The position numbers and the translations under genes are program-made. Below, in pieces: positions 33,732 to 41,785 of a DNA stretch of 50,497 nucleotides. The notes under the pieces were generated by a model, which worked only from the letters and a program-made list of their open reading frames with translations, had not been told where the DNA came from and did no database searches. The stretch spans positions 1 through 50,497 of the forward strand of contig CAZLUP010000032.1 of the NCBI GenBank assembly GCA_964562685.1, written 5' to 3'. The stretch comes from Stanieria sp964562685 (lineage in GTDB: Bacteria; Cyanobacteriota; Cyanobacteriia; Cyanobacteriales; Xenococcaceae). Numbering within the stretch: position 1 is the stretch's first letter; each line of letters opens with the position of its first letter.

Positions 33732-36059
33732 TCAAAGAAATAAACCTCTACTTCCATACAACCAGACTCCTGGACGATTTGCTGCTACTTCCCATGAGTC
33801 GAAGAGCCTTTCGTCATCGCTTCTATAGCTAACAGGGCGCACAAAGGGAATATCATCATCATCTTCATAGTCACTTAAATCAGGACGACCGCCTGTAAGT
33901 TTAAGATGATCTTTTAAAGGATGATTGATTACTTTTGCTTGGTCGATTAACTTTGATGGTAAATTACTTTGATACTCAGGAGTAATCATGGTTGTTTCTT
34001 CTTCATATTCTGTTTCAGAATCGTAATCAGACAAGACCGCAATTTCTCCCTCAAAATTTTTGATAAAAATCTCGATCGCTTTTTGAAAATCTGCGTCAGA
34101 GTTGAAATTGTTTTGCTGGGAAATAGTTTGATTTAAATGAACTTGCTCATAATTTTGATTAGTTTCTAATTGAATCAAATGATTATCCGTTAAATTATTG
34201 TCATCCACATCAGTTTCTAATTCTGTGGGAAGAGAAGCTACATCATTAGAATGCTCGCTGGTTGGTTGCTCAATTGTAGTTGTTTGGATTAATTGAGGTG
34301 AAACTGTAACTGTGGCAGAAATAGTTTGTTCTGAGTGATTATCGATGACTTCAACTTGGCTACCGCTTTGAAAATTTTCTGTTGAGATTTCTTTGAAACC
34401 GCTATCTAGCTTTTTTTTTTCTGTTTTGGTTAGAGGATTAACTTCAAAATGAACTTTCATTTTTCTCTGACAAACTTGAGAAAAGGCAGCTTCGATATTA
34501 GATACTTTACCTTGAAGTAGTTTTGACAAAGAACTAGAACTAATCGCGATCGCAACTACCGAAGCTTCAATTTTGAGCAAATAACATTGCTGAATCAATA
34601 AAGCTTGAGTGGTTGGTGGCTGAATTAATTGAATCGCTTTGAGCCAAATTGCTTGAGAGTCTTCAGCCTGATTAACCTGATTTTCTTCAACTAGATTGGT
34701 AGAAATTTCTTTACTTTTTTCTTGCAGGTGGTTATTTTCTGGTGTTGTAGAAACAACCGAATTTAATTCTTGAGGCGGTGTTTGAGAAGCTAAAATTTTA
34801 GGATTAGCTGGGGGTAAAACTGATTGAGTTTTGGTTTGCTTAACAGAATTTTCTCCTTTTTTATCTACTACAACTTTCTCAGTTACAGAAGTAGATTGAA
34901 CTACCTTAGCCACAGGTAAAGAATGATTACTCACCGAGGTGTTATCCTGTAAACTTGGTTCGAGAGTTGCCGAACCTGGTAATAATCCCAATAAAATTAC
35001 TTCCAACCATAAACGAGGTTGAGTCGTATGTTTTAATTGACCCTCTCCTTCCTTAAGCTGCTGTTGACACCGTAAAATTAAATTAATTTCCCAGTTTTTC
35101 GCTTCCTGAGTTAATTTTTGCCAAGTAGTCTCCGTTACCGCTACTAAATCCGAACGATGAGCAGCAGTTTTGGCGATTAATAAATTAAGATAAAAACCAG
35201 CCAAATTTTGTAGGACAATAATTGGCTCTCTTCCTCGGTCTAGTAAATTGCGACATTTTTGTAAAATCTGTTCAGGATTATTTTCCCTAATAGCTTGTAG
35301 TAATGACAACAAATCTTGTTCAGGAACTGCTCCTACCAAATCCCAAATCTTCTCAACAGTAATAGTTTCAGGCAGTAAACTTAATTGATCCAACAAACTT
35401 TCCGCATCTCTTAATCCACCATTAGCAATTTGAGCTACCAAAGTCAGAGCATCTTCATCAATATCAATGGCTTCTTCCTTAGCAATATACCGAAGATGAG
35501 CTACCATTTCTTCTAGAGGAATGCGACGATAATCAAATCTTTGACAACGGGAAATAATAGTTGATAAAACTCTCTGCGGATCGGTTGTCGCTAAAACAAA
35601 AATTACATTACGAGGTGGTTCTTCTAAAGTCTTCAACAGCGCATTAAACGCTGCGGTACTGAGCATATGGCACTCGTCGATCACATAAACCTTATAACGA
35701 CACTGAACAGGAGCAAACTGAGCGCGCTCAATAACTTCGCGGATATTATCGACTCCCGTATTACTGGCAGCATCGATTTCGATTACGTCTAAAGCTGTTC
35801 CAGTAGCGATCGCACGACAGACTTCACATTTTCCACAAGGATTAGGCGTAGGGCGATCGCTATTAAGACAATTGAGAGATTTAGCTAAAATACGCGCACT
35901 AGAAGTTTTACCTGTTCCCCTGGGACCCGTAAACAAATAAGCAGGAGCGATTTTTTTCTGGTTAATCGCATTAATTAAAGTATGCGCGATCGCACTTTGT
36001 CCGACTAAGTCAGCAAATCTTTGCGGTCGATATTTATGATGAAGAGGTTCATAAGACAT
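33732..36059 (-). CDS. dnaX: DNA polymerase III subunits gamma and tau
   Basis: 775 aa clamp-loader ATPase. YEPLHHKYRPQRFADLVGQ at the start, Walker A GPRGTGKT (45-52), zinc cysteines 64, 75, 78 and 81 (CGKCEVC), Walker B VYVIDECH (124-131) and sensor/arginine-finger motif SRCQRFDYR are intact; domain III runs to ~360. No intein is present, unlike some cyanobacterial dnaX genes. A long Gln/Ser/Thr-rich linker and an acidic tail (EDDDDIPFV) complete tau. A run of ten A in the mRNA at codons 547-550 is followed at once by stop codons in both alternative frames, so slippage would give a ~550-aa gamma form. Divergent from the TPR gene, convergent with the FHA gene. Confidence 0.96.
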   Translation of the reverse strand: MSYEPLHHKYRPQRFADLVGQSAIAHTLINAINQKKIAPAYLFTGPRGTGKTSSARILAKSLNCLNSDRPTPNPCGKCEVCRAIATGTALDVIEIDAASNTGVDNIREVIERAQFAPVQCRYKVYVIDECHMLSTAAFNALLKTLEEPPRNVIFVLATTDPQRVLSTIISRCQRFDYRRIPLEEMVAHLRYIAKEEAIDIDEDALTLVAQIANGGLRDAESLLDQLSLLPETITVEKIWDLVGAVPEQDLLSLLQAIRENNPEQILQKCRNLLDRGREPIIVLQNLAGFYLNLLIAKTAAHRSDLVAVTETTWQKLTQEAKNWEINLILRCQQQLKEGEGQLKHTTQPRLWLEVILLGLLPGSATLEPSLQDNTSVSNHSLPVAKVVQSTSVTEKVVVDKKGENSVKQTKTQSVLPPANPKILASQTPPQELNSVVSTTPENNHLQEKSKEISTNLVEENQVNQAEDSQAIWLKAIQLIQPPTTQALLIQQCYLLKIEASVVAIAISSSSLSKLLQGKVSNIEAAFSQVCQRKMKVHFEVNPLTKTEKKKLDSGFKEISTENFQSGSQVEVIDNHSEQTISATVTVSPQLIQTTTIEQPTSEHSNDVASLPTELETDVDDNNLTDNHLIQLETNQNYEQVHLNQTISQQNNFNSDADFQKAIEIFIKNFEGEIAVLSDYDSETEYEEETTMITPEYQSNLPSKLIDQAKVINHPLKDHLKLTGGRPDLSDYEDDDDIPFVRPVSYRSDDERLFDSWEVAANRPGVWLYGSRGLFL
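34411..34420 (-). promoter_or_regulatory. dnaX: A10 slippage site in dnaX
   Basis: The coding strand reads GAA AAA AAA AAG CTA GAT. Loss of one A gives AGC TAG (stop; ~550 aa product); gain of one A gives GCT AGA TAG (stop; ~552 aa). Thermus dnaX makes gamma by transcriptional slippage on a nine-A run, which is the precedent. Slippage in this gene is inferred. Confidence 0.6.
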
Positions 36060-36120
36060 AGTAGATGTAAAACTCAGTATTTATTGTCTGGGTAGTACAA
36101 AATTAAGCCTGTACAATTAA

Positions 36121-36150
36121 GCAAGATAAATTCGACTAAATCTATCTTGC
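36121..36150. promoter_or_regulatory. Inverted repeat in the dnaX / TPR divergent promoter region
   Basis: GCAAGATA (36121-36128) and its exact complement TATCTTGC (36143-36150) with a 14-nt spacer. It lies 62 nt upstream of dnaX and 38 nt upstream of the TPR gene, a suitable place for an operator. AAGGA at 36176-36180 is the TPR gene ribosome binding site. Confidence 0.4.
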
Positions 36151-36188
36151 CACTTTCAGCCAGTATTTTTGAACTAAGGAATTGAGTT

Positions 36189-37601
36189 ATGCTTAGGCGG
36201 ATTAAGCAACAATCAAATCAACAGCCAAATTCTGATTCTGCTCAAGCTAGTCCAGACTCTAATATTAACGAGATCACTGCTTTATCTGATGCAGATTATG
36301 AATTTTTATTTGGTCAACTTTTAGAAGGAGTTGCTCATGGTTGGCATCAAGGCAGAATTGCTAAGTTTTTTCAACAATTAGAAGAACGCGGTAATCCAGA
36401 AGCTTGGATTGCTTGGTTAGAAAGATTTGGTCAAAAAACCTCTTTGGTAGCCACACCTTCAATGCAGCAGTTAGGCGCAAGAATGATTCGTTTAGGCGAA
36501 TTAACGCAATCTACTCCTAGTGTCCGACAAATTGGTGCTGTTGCCAATCGAATTGGTCGACAATTATTTTACGGAAGTAATAACGATCTAATTTGGGAAT
36601 ATGATGGTCCAGACTTACAACTAGCTCAGATTACACCCATTGAAGACGAAAAAACCTTAATTTATTCTTCTACACCTATTCAAGATGAAGAAAGTGTCTC
36701 ACCATCAAACCAAATTTTCATTGAAGAAAATCATCTCGATGAGAACATCTCTAACTTTTCTACAGAAAGTCTTTTAGCAACAGACACTGAGAATCATCAA
36801 TCTTTAGAAGATTTTTCTAATTCACCTACAATCGACCAAATTACCACAATCTCCACAGAAGAAAATTTTGCTCCTACTTTCAATTTAGATGAGGATTTTC
36901 AAGAGTTAACTTCTTCTGGGAATACTCCTTCAACCCCAACCCAATCAGAAGACGAGGTCACCAATTTAACTTGGGAATCAAATACTAGCTTACTAGCAGA
37001 AGATAACCAGCTATCTCAAGAATTTTCTCAACAACTTGAGCCTATTGAGAGCGATCCCCAAACTATTGCTAACGCGGTCATTGATGAAATCCATCCTCTC
37101 GACCATCAATTAAACAATCAATCCACCCTAGAGTTGGTAGAAGGTTGGTTCAATCTGGGATTAAAACAAGCTACTGTGGGAGATTTTGATGGAGCAGTAA
37201 TTAGTTGGGAAAAAGCTTTAGAAATCAATCCTAATTTATCAGCAGCTTGGCACAATCGAGGAAGTGCGCTAGGACGTTTAGGAAAATATTCGGAAGCGAT
37301 AGAATCTTTTGATCAAGCATTAGTTATTGACCCTAATAATTATCAAGCTTGGAACGACCGCGGTCATGCTCTTTATCAATTACAAAAATGGGAAGAAGCT
37401 GTGGCAAGTTGGGATAAAGCGATTGAAATCCTACCTGGAGATTACCAATTCTGGTACAATCGCGGTTGTGCTTTAGAAAAATTACAACGTTCTGAGGAGT
37501 CGATTGCTAGTTATGAAAAAGCTTTAGAAATTAAGCCCGATTTTCAAGAAGCTCATTCAAGATATATTAACTTATTGACGGATAACCCTAATATAAATTA
37601 G
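36189..37601 (+). CDS. TPR protein with conserved N-terminal domain
   Basis: 470 aa, soluble. Residues ~30-135 form a compact helical region (DADYEFLFGQLLEGVAHGWHQGRIAKFF ... MQQLGARMIRLGEL ... VRQIGAVANRIGRQLFYG) that I do not assign to a named family. Residues ~150-310 are an acidic, Ser/Thr/Asn-rich, probably disordered linker. Residues ~320-460 contain four TPR units: LVEGWFNLGLKQATVGDFDGA, SAAWHNRGSALGRLGKYSEA, YQAWNDRGHALYQLQKWEEA and YQFWYNRGCALEKLQRSEES. A protein-protein adaptor is likely. AAGGA sits 8 nt upstream of the ATG. First gene of a co-directional group with the 91-aa protein, GNAT protein and ruvX. Confidence 0.8.
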   Translation: MLRRIKQQSNQQPNSDSAQASPDSNINEITALSDADYEFLFGQLLEGVAHGWHQGRIAKFFQQLEERGNPEAWIAWLERFGQKTSLVATPSMQQLGARMIRLGELTQSTPSVRQIGAVANRIGRQLFYGSNNDLIWEYDGPDLQLAQITPIEDEKTLIYSSTPIQDEESVSPSNQIFIEENHLDENISNFSTESLLATDTENHQSLEDFSNSPTIDQITTISTEENFAPTFNLDEDFQELTSSGNTPSTPTQSEDEVTNLTWESNTSLLAEDNQLSQEFSQQLEPIESDPQTIANAVIDEIHPLDHQLNNQSTLELVEGWFNLGLKQATVGDFDGAVISWEKALEINPNLSAAWHNRGSALGRLGKYSEAIESFDQALVIDPNNYQAWNDRGHALYQLQKWEEAVASWDKAIEILPGDYQFWYNRGCALEKLQRSEESIASYEKALEIKPDFQEAHSRYINLLTDNPNIN

Positions 37602-37697
37602 CTAAGATGACGGTAACACATTAATTAGATTGGCTAACAATCAAAAAGATAGTTTATCTTAAAGACTAAATCAAAAATTATTAGGTTTTTACTCGCT

Positions 37698-37973
37698 ATG
37701 ATGGAATTGTCTAACAATACAACCGAAGAATTGAGAGTTCCCAGTGAAGAAAGAGTTACTCAATTAAGAAATTTAATTGATACCCTCAGAATTGCTGATG
37801 AAATCGCCAGCAAAGGCTATCTTATTAGTAGCTCTGAATTAGCCGATCTCATGGATATTAATGCTAGTGCAGTCACTAGCCGAGGTGACCACTGGTCTTG
37901 GCGTAACTGGGTTGTTTCTAGGGTCAGAAGAGAAGGAAATCAAATTCTTTGGCAGCTAGAGCGGGTTGATTAA
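37698..37973 (+). CDS. Small winged-helix-like protein
   Basis: 91 aa, conserved-looking but not assigned to a named family. Residues ~18-60 can form helices with a helix-turn-helix-like core (GYLISSSELADLMDINASAVTSR), and residues ~64-91 (WSWRNWVVSRVRREGNQILWQLERV) read as a wing-like beta hairpin followed by a strand, so a winged-helix DNA- or protein-binding fold is plausible. The density of Trp and Arg in the last third is notable. It starts ATG ATG and ends 17 nt before the GNAT gene, implying co-transcription. Confidence 0.65.
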   Translation: MMELSNNTTEELRVPSEERVTQLRNLIDTLRIADEIASKGYLISSSELADLMDINASAVTSRGDHWSWRNWVVSRVRREGNQILWQLERVD

Positions 37974-37990
37974 CCATTTAAGTAAGAAAC

Positions 37991-39295
37991 ATGACTTTAT
38001 CTGTACCTGAAACATCTAAACCAATTATTCGTCCTCTGCAATACCGCGACTTAGAGGCGATCGATGCTTTAATTCTTCAATCTGGTGAGGCTGAAACATA
38101 CAGGCGGTTAGGAGTTATTGAATTAGGAAAACAACCAATTCGTTCGTGGTACAGACTCAGAAAATTTTTCAGCCTCTTTCCTCATCCTGCTCAAAAAGGA
38201 TTACGAATCTATGTGGCAGAACGAAGTGTTCCTGCTCAAGGGTCGCGAGCGCAACAAATTCTTGGTTTAATTCAGGTATCGTCTTTTAATAACACTCGGA
38301 GTACTTGGCGAGTAGAGCGAATTTTGCTTAATACCAATGCTTCTGATTTAGAATTATTGAGCCAGCAAAAAGAAGTAGCTTCTCAATTAGTGCGTTATTG
38401 CCTAGAAAATATTTGGGAAGCTCGCACCTGGATTTTGGAAGTTGATATTAACGAGAAACATCATCTCGCACTTTATCGAGAAAACGGTTTTCAACCTTTG
38501 GCACAAATGACTTATTGGGAAATTAAACCTGAACTATTTTCCCAATTAGCTGAATCTAACGCCGATTTACCGACGCTTTTACCTGTTAGTAATGCTGATG
38601 CTCAATTACTCTATCAGTTGGATTGCATTGCGATGCCACCTCTACTTCGTCAAGTATTTGATCGCCATATTCAAGACTTTAAAACCAACTTATGGGATGG
38701 CGCGATCGCAAAACTTAAACAATGGCTCGAACATAGCGAGATTTACAAAAGATATGTCTTTGAATCCCAGCGTAAAGTAGCAATTGGACATTTTCAATTA
38801 GAGTTGTCTAAAGATGGTTCTCGTTCTCATCAAGCCAAACTCATAGTTCATCCTGCTTATACCTGGCTTTATCCGAAGTTAATTAGTCAGATGGTTCAAA
38901 TGGTTCAGGGATGTCCTCCTCAATCTTTAGAACTAGCTTCAGCCGACTATCAACCCGAAAGGGAAGAATATCTTAACAAGTTGGGAGCAACACCGATTGC
39001 TAATACTTTATTGATGTCAAGATCAGTCTGGCACAAAATTAAAGAAAGTAAGCCTTTAGAAGGTTTACAGTTGTCAGAAGTGCTTCAGGGACTCAAACCA
39101 GCACGAACACCAATTCCTTCGCGGATTTCGTGGTTCAAATCGAATCTACTTCATCTCAATCAAACTGATACTAATCAAGCTGCTTCCTTTAATCAGTCGG
39201 TTAAACCACCTAATTCCTCTGAATCTGCTTCTCCTACAGAGGAAACACCAGCTAATGAATCTTCTAAACCACCTAATAATGGTCATCATGCTTAA
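37991..39295 (+). CDS. GNAT-family N-acetyltransferase-like protein
   Basis: 434 aa. The N-terminal ~170 residues match a GNAT acetyltransferase: IIRPLQYRDLEAIDALILQS at the start, ILGLIQVSSF, a CoA-binding-like helix region (ASQLVRYCLENIWEARTWILEVDINEKHHLALYRENGFQPL), with the classical Q/R-x2-G-x-G/A loop poorly conserved. Residues ~185-380 repeat a similar alpha/beta arrangement (LYQLDCIAMPP ... AIGHFQLELS ... AKLIVHPAYTWLYPKLISQMVQM ... YLNKLGATPIANTLLMSRSVW), so two tandem GNAT-like halves are likely, one perhaps inactive. The last ~50 residues are Pro/Ser/Thr-rich. Acceptor unknown. It lies between the small winged-helix-like gene and ruvX, 21 nt from the latter. Confidence 0.72.
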   Translation: MTLSVPETSKPIIRPLQYRDLEAIDALILQSGEAETYRRLGVIELGKQPIRSWYRLRKFFSLFPHPAQKGLRIYVAERSVPAQGSRAQQILGLIQVSSFNNTRSTWRVERILLNTNASDLELLSQQKEVASQLVRYCLENIWEARTWILEVDINEKHHLALYRENGFQPLAQMTYWEIKPELFSQLAESNADLPTLLPVSNADAQLLYQLDCIAMPPLLRQVFDRHIQDFKTNLWDGAIAKLKQWLEHSEIYKRYVFESQRKVAIGHFQLELSKDGSRSHQAKLIVHPAYTWLYPKLISQMVQMVQGCPPQSLELASADYQPEREEYLNKLGATPIANTLLMSRSVWHKIKESKPLEGLQLSEVLQGLKPARTPIPSRISWFKSNLLHLNQTDTNQAASFNQSVKPPNSSESASPTEETPANESSKPPNNGHHA

Positions 39296-39316
39296 GTTGC
39301 TAATCTTGAGTTTGTC

Positions 39317-39742
39317 ATGAAAAGAATTTTAGCTTTAGGTTTGGATGTCGGACAAAAGCGTTTAGGAGTAGCGGGTTGTGATGGTACTGGTTTGATCGCT
39401 ACAGCCTTAACTACAATCAAACGCACTTCTTTTCAACAAGATGTAGCTAAACTCAAGGAAATTGTTTTAGAAAGACAAGTAGAAATCTTGGTAGTGGGAT
39501 TGCCTTATTCGATGGATGGCAGTATTGGTTTTCAAGCCAAACAAGTACAGAAATTCGCGCAGAGAATTAGTCAAGCTTTACAATTGCCAGTCGAATATGT
39601 CGATGAGCGTCTTACTTCTGTGGAAGCTGAAGCACAACTAAAAACCCAGAAACGTTTTTCTCTGACTCAAAAAGAATTAATCGATGCTCAAGCAGCAGCA
39701 ATCATTTTACAACAATGGTTAGATGAACGCCGTCAAAATTAA
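39317..39742 (+). CDS. ruvX: Putative Holliday junction resolvase RuvX / pre-16S rRNA nuclease YqgF
   Basis: 141 aa, full family length. RNase H-like fold with the first acidic motif ILALGLDVGQKRLGVA, the second LVVGLPYSMDGSIG, the third VEYVDERLTSVEAE, and the last acidic residue in LIDAQAAAIILQQWL. The family is essential in many bacteria and matures 16S rRNA ends; the Holliday-junction role is also proposed. It is the last gene of the co-directional group starting at 36189 and has no terminator: its stop codon is one base from the stop of the convergent gene at 39744. Confidence 0.93.
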   Translation: MKRILALGLDVGQKRLGVAGCDGTGLIATALTTIKRTSFQQDVAKLKEIVLERQVEILVVGLPYSMDGSIGFQAKQVQKFAQRISQALQLPVEYVDERLTSVEAEAQLKTQKRFSLTQKELIDAQAAAIILQQWLDERRQN

Positions 39743-39743
39743 T

Positions 39744-40286
39744 TTAAATCTCATCATATTTTTGCAGCAAATTCAGTACAAAATCAGCAGCAGTACAACG
39801 AATTTTTGAGCCAGATTTGTTTAACCACCATCCCCAAGTTTGATGGGGAGAATTCCAAATAGTCAGATGTTCTACTTCTGGCTGACTATAAAAACTTTCT
39901 CTGCTTTTTCCTAATAATTCCGAACTCCAATGAGTAAAATAATCGTGACTGAGCCGATAAATTGGAAAATCTGCGATTAGAGGAACTCCCCACCCATCGA
40001 TAGCAATTAAAGCTTTAATTTTTCCTTCTTTTGATTGCCAATTTCTAGCAGCACCAATACTTCCGACTACTCCAGCACTAAAAGAAATAAACAATAAAGA
40101 ATCATTTTTGTTAAGGTTTTTTTTTAAGAATTTTTCAAGATGAGCAGGAGAATAAACAGGTATTTGTGGATGAGTAATAACTAAAATATTGGCTGCTAAA
40201 AATTTTTGATTAATAATATTTAAATTATGAATAAAATTGTCGGTTAAATCTGGAGCATGAATACCCGAACAAATAATAATTGTCAT
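39744..40286 (-). CDS. Alpha/beta-hydrolase-like protein
   Basis: 180 aa. No named family recognised, but the layout looks like a small alpha/beta hydrolase: IIICSGIHAPDLTDNFIHNL, ILVITHPQIPVYSPAHLEKFL, LLFISFSAGVVGSIGAA (F-S-x-S-A-G-type nucleophile elbow with Ser in FSAG), ALIAIDGWGVPL and a possible catalytic His in NSPHQTWGWW. The elbow is F-x-S-A-G rather than the classic G-x-S-x-G, so the enzyme may be divergent or inactive. Substrate unknown. The ATG at 40286 follows an AT-rich leader with no clear Shine-Dalgarno. Confidence 0.65.
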   Translation of the reverse strand: MTIIICSGIHAPDLTDNFIHNLNIINQKFLAANILVITHPQIPVYSPAHLEKFLKKNLNKNDSLLFISFSAGVVGSIGAARNWQSKEGKIKALIAIDGWGVPLIADFPIYRLSHDYFTHWSSELLGKSRESFYSQPEVEHLTIWNSPHQTWGWWLNKSGSKIRCTAADFVLNLLQKYDEI

Positions 40287-40316
40287 CTATAACTCTCATG
40301 ATAAGAAATACTTTAA

Positions 40317-40353
40317 TGTTTGCTACGATGTAGAGTTTTTTTGCTCTTAGCTA
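40317..40353 (+). repeat. Dispersed repeat, copy B (shortened)
   Basis: It starts TGTTTGCTACGAT and ends GCTCTTAGCTA around a T-rich middle. It matches the minus-strand copy at 30595-30640 at both ends but lacks about 9 nt of the inner hairpin. It lies between the alpha/beta-hydrolase-like gene and the chelatase leader. Confidence 0.55.
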
Positions 40354-40498
40354 TTGGTGGCAATCAAAAGCGATCGCTATAGATCATTTTAAATCTAATC
40401 TGTCTTTTCAATAACAATTGAACGATCGCCTTTCCCAATTAGTGATTGAACTTGTTAAAAAACTTTACCAAATTATTTTTTTAGTATTTTTTAACCCT

Positions 40499-40573
40499 AT
40501 CCCCAGGAAGGGGATGCTAGCTTAAAACTAATACTGGCTTATTAAAGCTAATTATCCCCTAGCAAAACTGAAT
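40499..40573 (+). promoter_or_regulatory. Leader with mutually exclusive ATCCCC/GGGGAT pairings
   Basis: ATCCCC (40499-40504) can pair with GGGGAT (40510-40515) over a 5-nt loop, and the same GGGGAT can instead pair with a second ATCCCC (40554-40559) just before the ATG at 40574. A TAGC/GCTA pair could extend the second fold. This is the arrangement of a switch or attenuator, but no known riboswitch core, including a cobalamin B12 box, was seen. Confidence 0.35.
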
Positions 40574-41755
40574 ATGATAACAACTTCTGACCACAAGAAT
40601 TATCTATCTGTAGCACAACATAATGAAAATCATGCTGCTACTGAGCGCGAGAAGTTCGCTCCTAGCAGTCGCGATCGCGTTGCGGTATTATTGATGGGAT
40701 ATGGTGAAGTAGAAAGTTATGAAGATTTCGCCAACTATAACGAACAGGCTTTAAATTTATTAACAGCAAAATTTGCTCCTGTACCTAGCTGGATTTATCC
40801 ACCTTTGGCTAAATTATTAGCTATATTCGATTTACATGAATGGAGTCATCAACACAATAATTTTATTTCTCCTCATAATCAAATTTTTGAACAACAAAGA
40901 TTAGGGATAGAAAAACAATTACAGCAAACTTGGGGAGAAAAAGTTAAAGTTTTTAAAGCTTTTAATTTTTGTGCGCCTTTCCTTCCTGAACAAGTTTTAA
41001 AACAAATTCAAGAAGAAGGATTCGACAAATTATTAATTTATCCTCTCTTAGTAGTTGATTCAATTTTTACCAGTGGAATTGCAGTAGAACAAGTCAATAA
41101 AGCCATCTCAAAATTGACTACAGGTGAAGAACATTGGCTCAAAAATCTTCGTTATATCCCATCTTTTTATAATCAACCAGACTACATTAAATTGCTAGCA
41201 GGGATGGTAGAAGAAAAAATTCAAACTGAATTAATTCAAGCCCATTTACCTTCACAAATCGGCATTATTTTGATGAATCATGGTTGTCCTCATAAGGCAA
41301 AAGGATTTACCTCTGGAATCGATGAAAGTCAAGCTTTATATGAATCAGTTAGAGAAGAATTAATTAATAAATATCCTCTCATCTCAGTTGGTTGGTTGAA
41401 TCACGACACACCTTTAATTGAGTGGACGCAACCTAATGTGGAGTTAGCAGCTAAAAACTTAATTGAATTGGGGGCAAGTGCAATTATCATGATGCCGATT
41501 GGGTTTGCTACAGAAAACCACGAAACTCTTTTAGATGTAGATCATATTATTCATCATCTACAACCCCGTCATTCACAAATAACCTTTGTCCAAATGCCTT
41601 GTGTTAATGACAATCCAACCTTTTTACAAATGGCAGCAGCTTGGGCAAATCCCCAAATTGAAGCTTTATTATCAGAACAAGGAGTAACAATTAATCCACA
41701 ATTAGCAATCGCTCAAGCAAATCATCATCACCACCACCATCATCATCATCATTAA
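40574..41755 (+). CDS. HemH-like (ferrochelatase superfamily) chelatase with natural His10 tail
   Basis: 393 aa. The C-terminal half has ferrochelatase hallmarks: IILMNHGCPHKAKGF (candidate active-site His) and PIGFATENHETLLDVDH, equivalent to the F-x-(S/T)-x-(D/N)-H-x-E-T-L motif of HemH with its catalytic Glu. The N-terminal block VAVLLMGYGEVESYEDF replaces the LLxNLGGP of true ferrochelatase, so this is a divergent paralogue; iron, cobalt or nickel insertion into a tetrapyrrole are all possible. The protein ends in ten consecutive histidines before the stop, with no sequence after them, a likely metal-loading or storage tail. Upstream lies a structured leader; downstream a 28-nt palindrome and a convergent gene. 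Confidence 0.8.
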   Translation: MITTSDHKNYLSVAQHNENHAATEREKFAPSSRDRVAVLLMGYGEVESYEDFANYNEQALNLLTAKFAPVPSWIYPPLAKLLAIFDLHEWSHQHNNFISPHNQIFEQQRLGIEKQLQQTWGEKVKVFKAFNFCAPFLPEQVLKQIQEEGFDKLLIYPLLVVDSIFTSGIAVEQVNKAISKLTTGEEHWLKNLRYIPSFYNQPDYIKLLAGMVEEKIQTELIQAHLPSQIGIILMNHGCPHKAKGFTSGIDESQALYESVREELINKYPLISVGWLNHDTPLIEWTQPNVELAAKNLIELGASAIIMMPIGFATENHETLLDVDHIIHHLQPRHSQITFVQMPCVNDNPTFLQMAAAWANPQIEALLSEQGVTINPQLAIAQANHHHHHHHHHH

Positions 41756-41785
41756 ACTGCTTGATTAAAAAATTAATTGGGGACG

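Noticed and set aside
33732..36059. Possible intein in DnaX, as in Synechocystis
   Set aside because: The Walker A, zinc and Walker B motifs are continuous at normal spacing and there is no intein block.
40287..40573. Cobalamin riboswitch ahead of the chelatase
   Set aside because: No B12-box (GCCACTG-like) core or expected multi-helix arrangement could be found.
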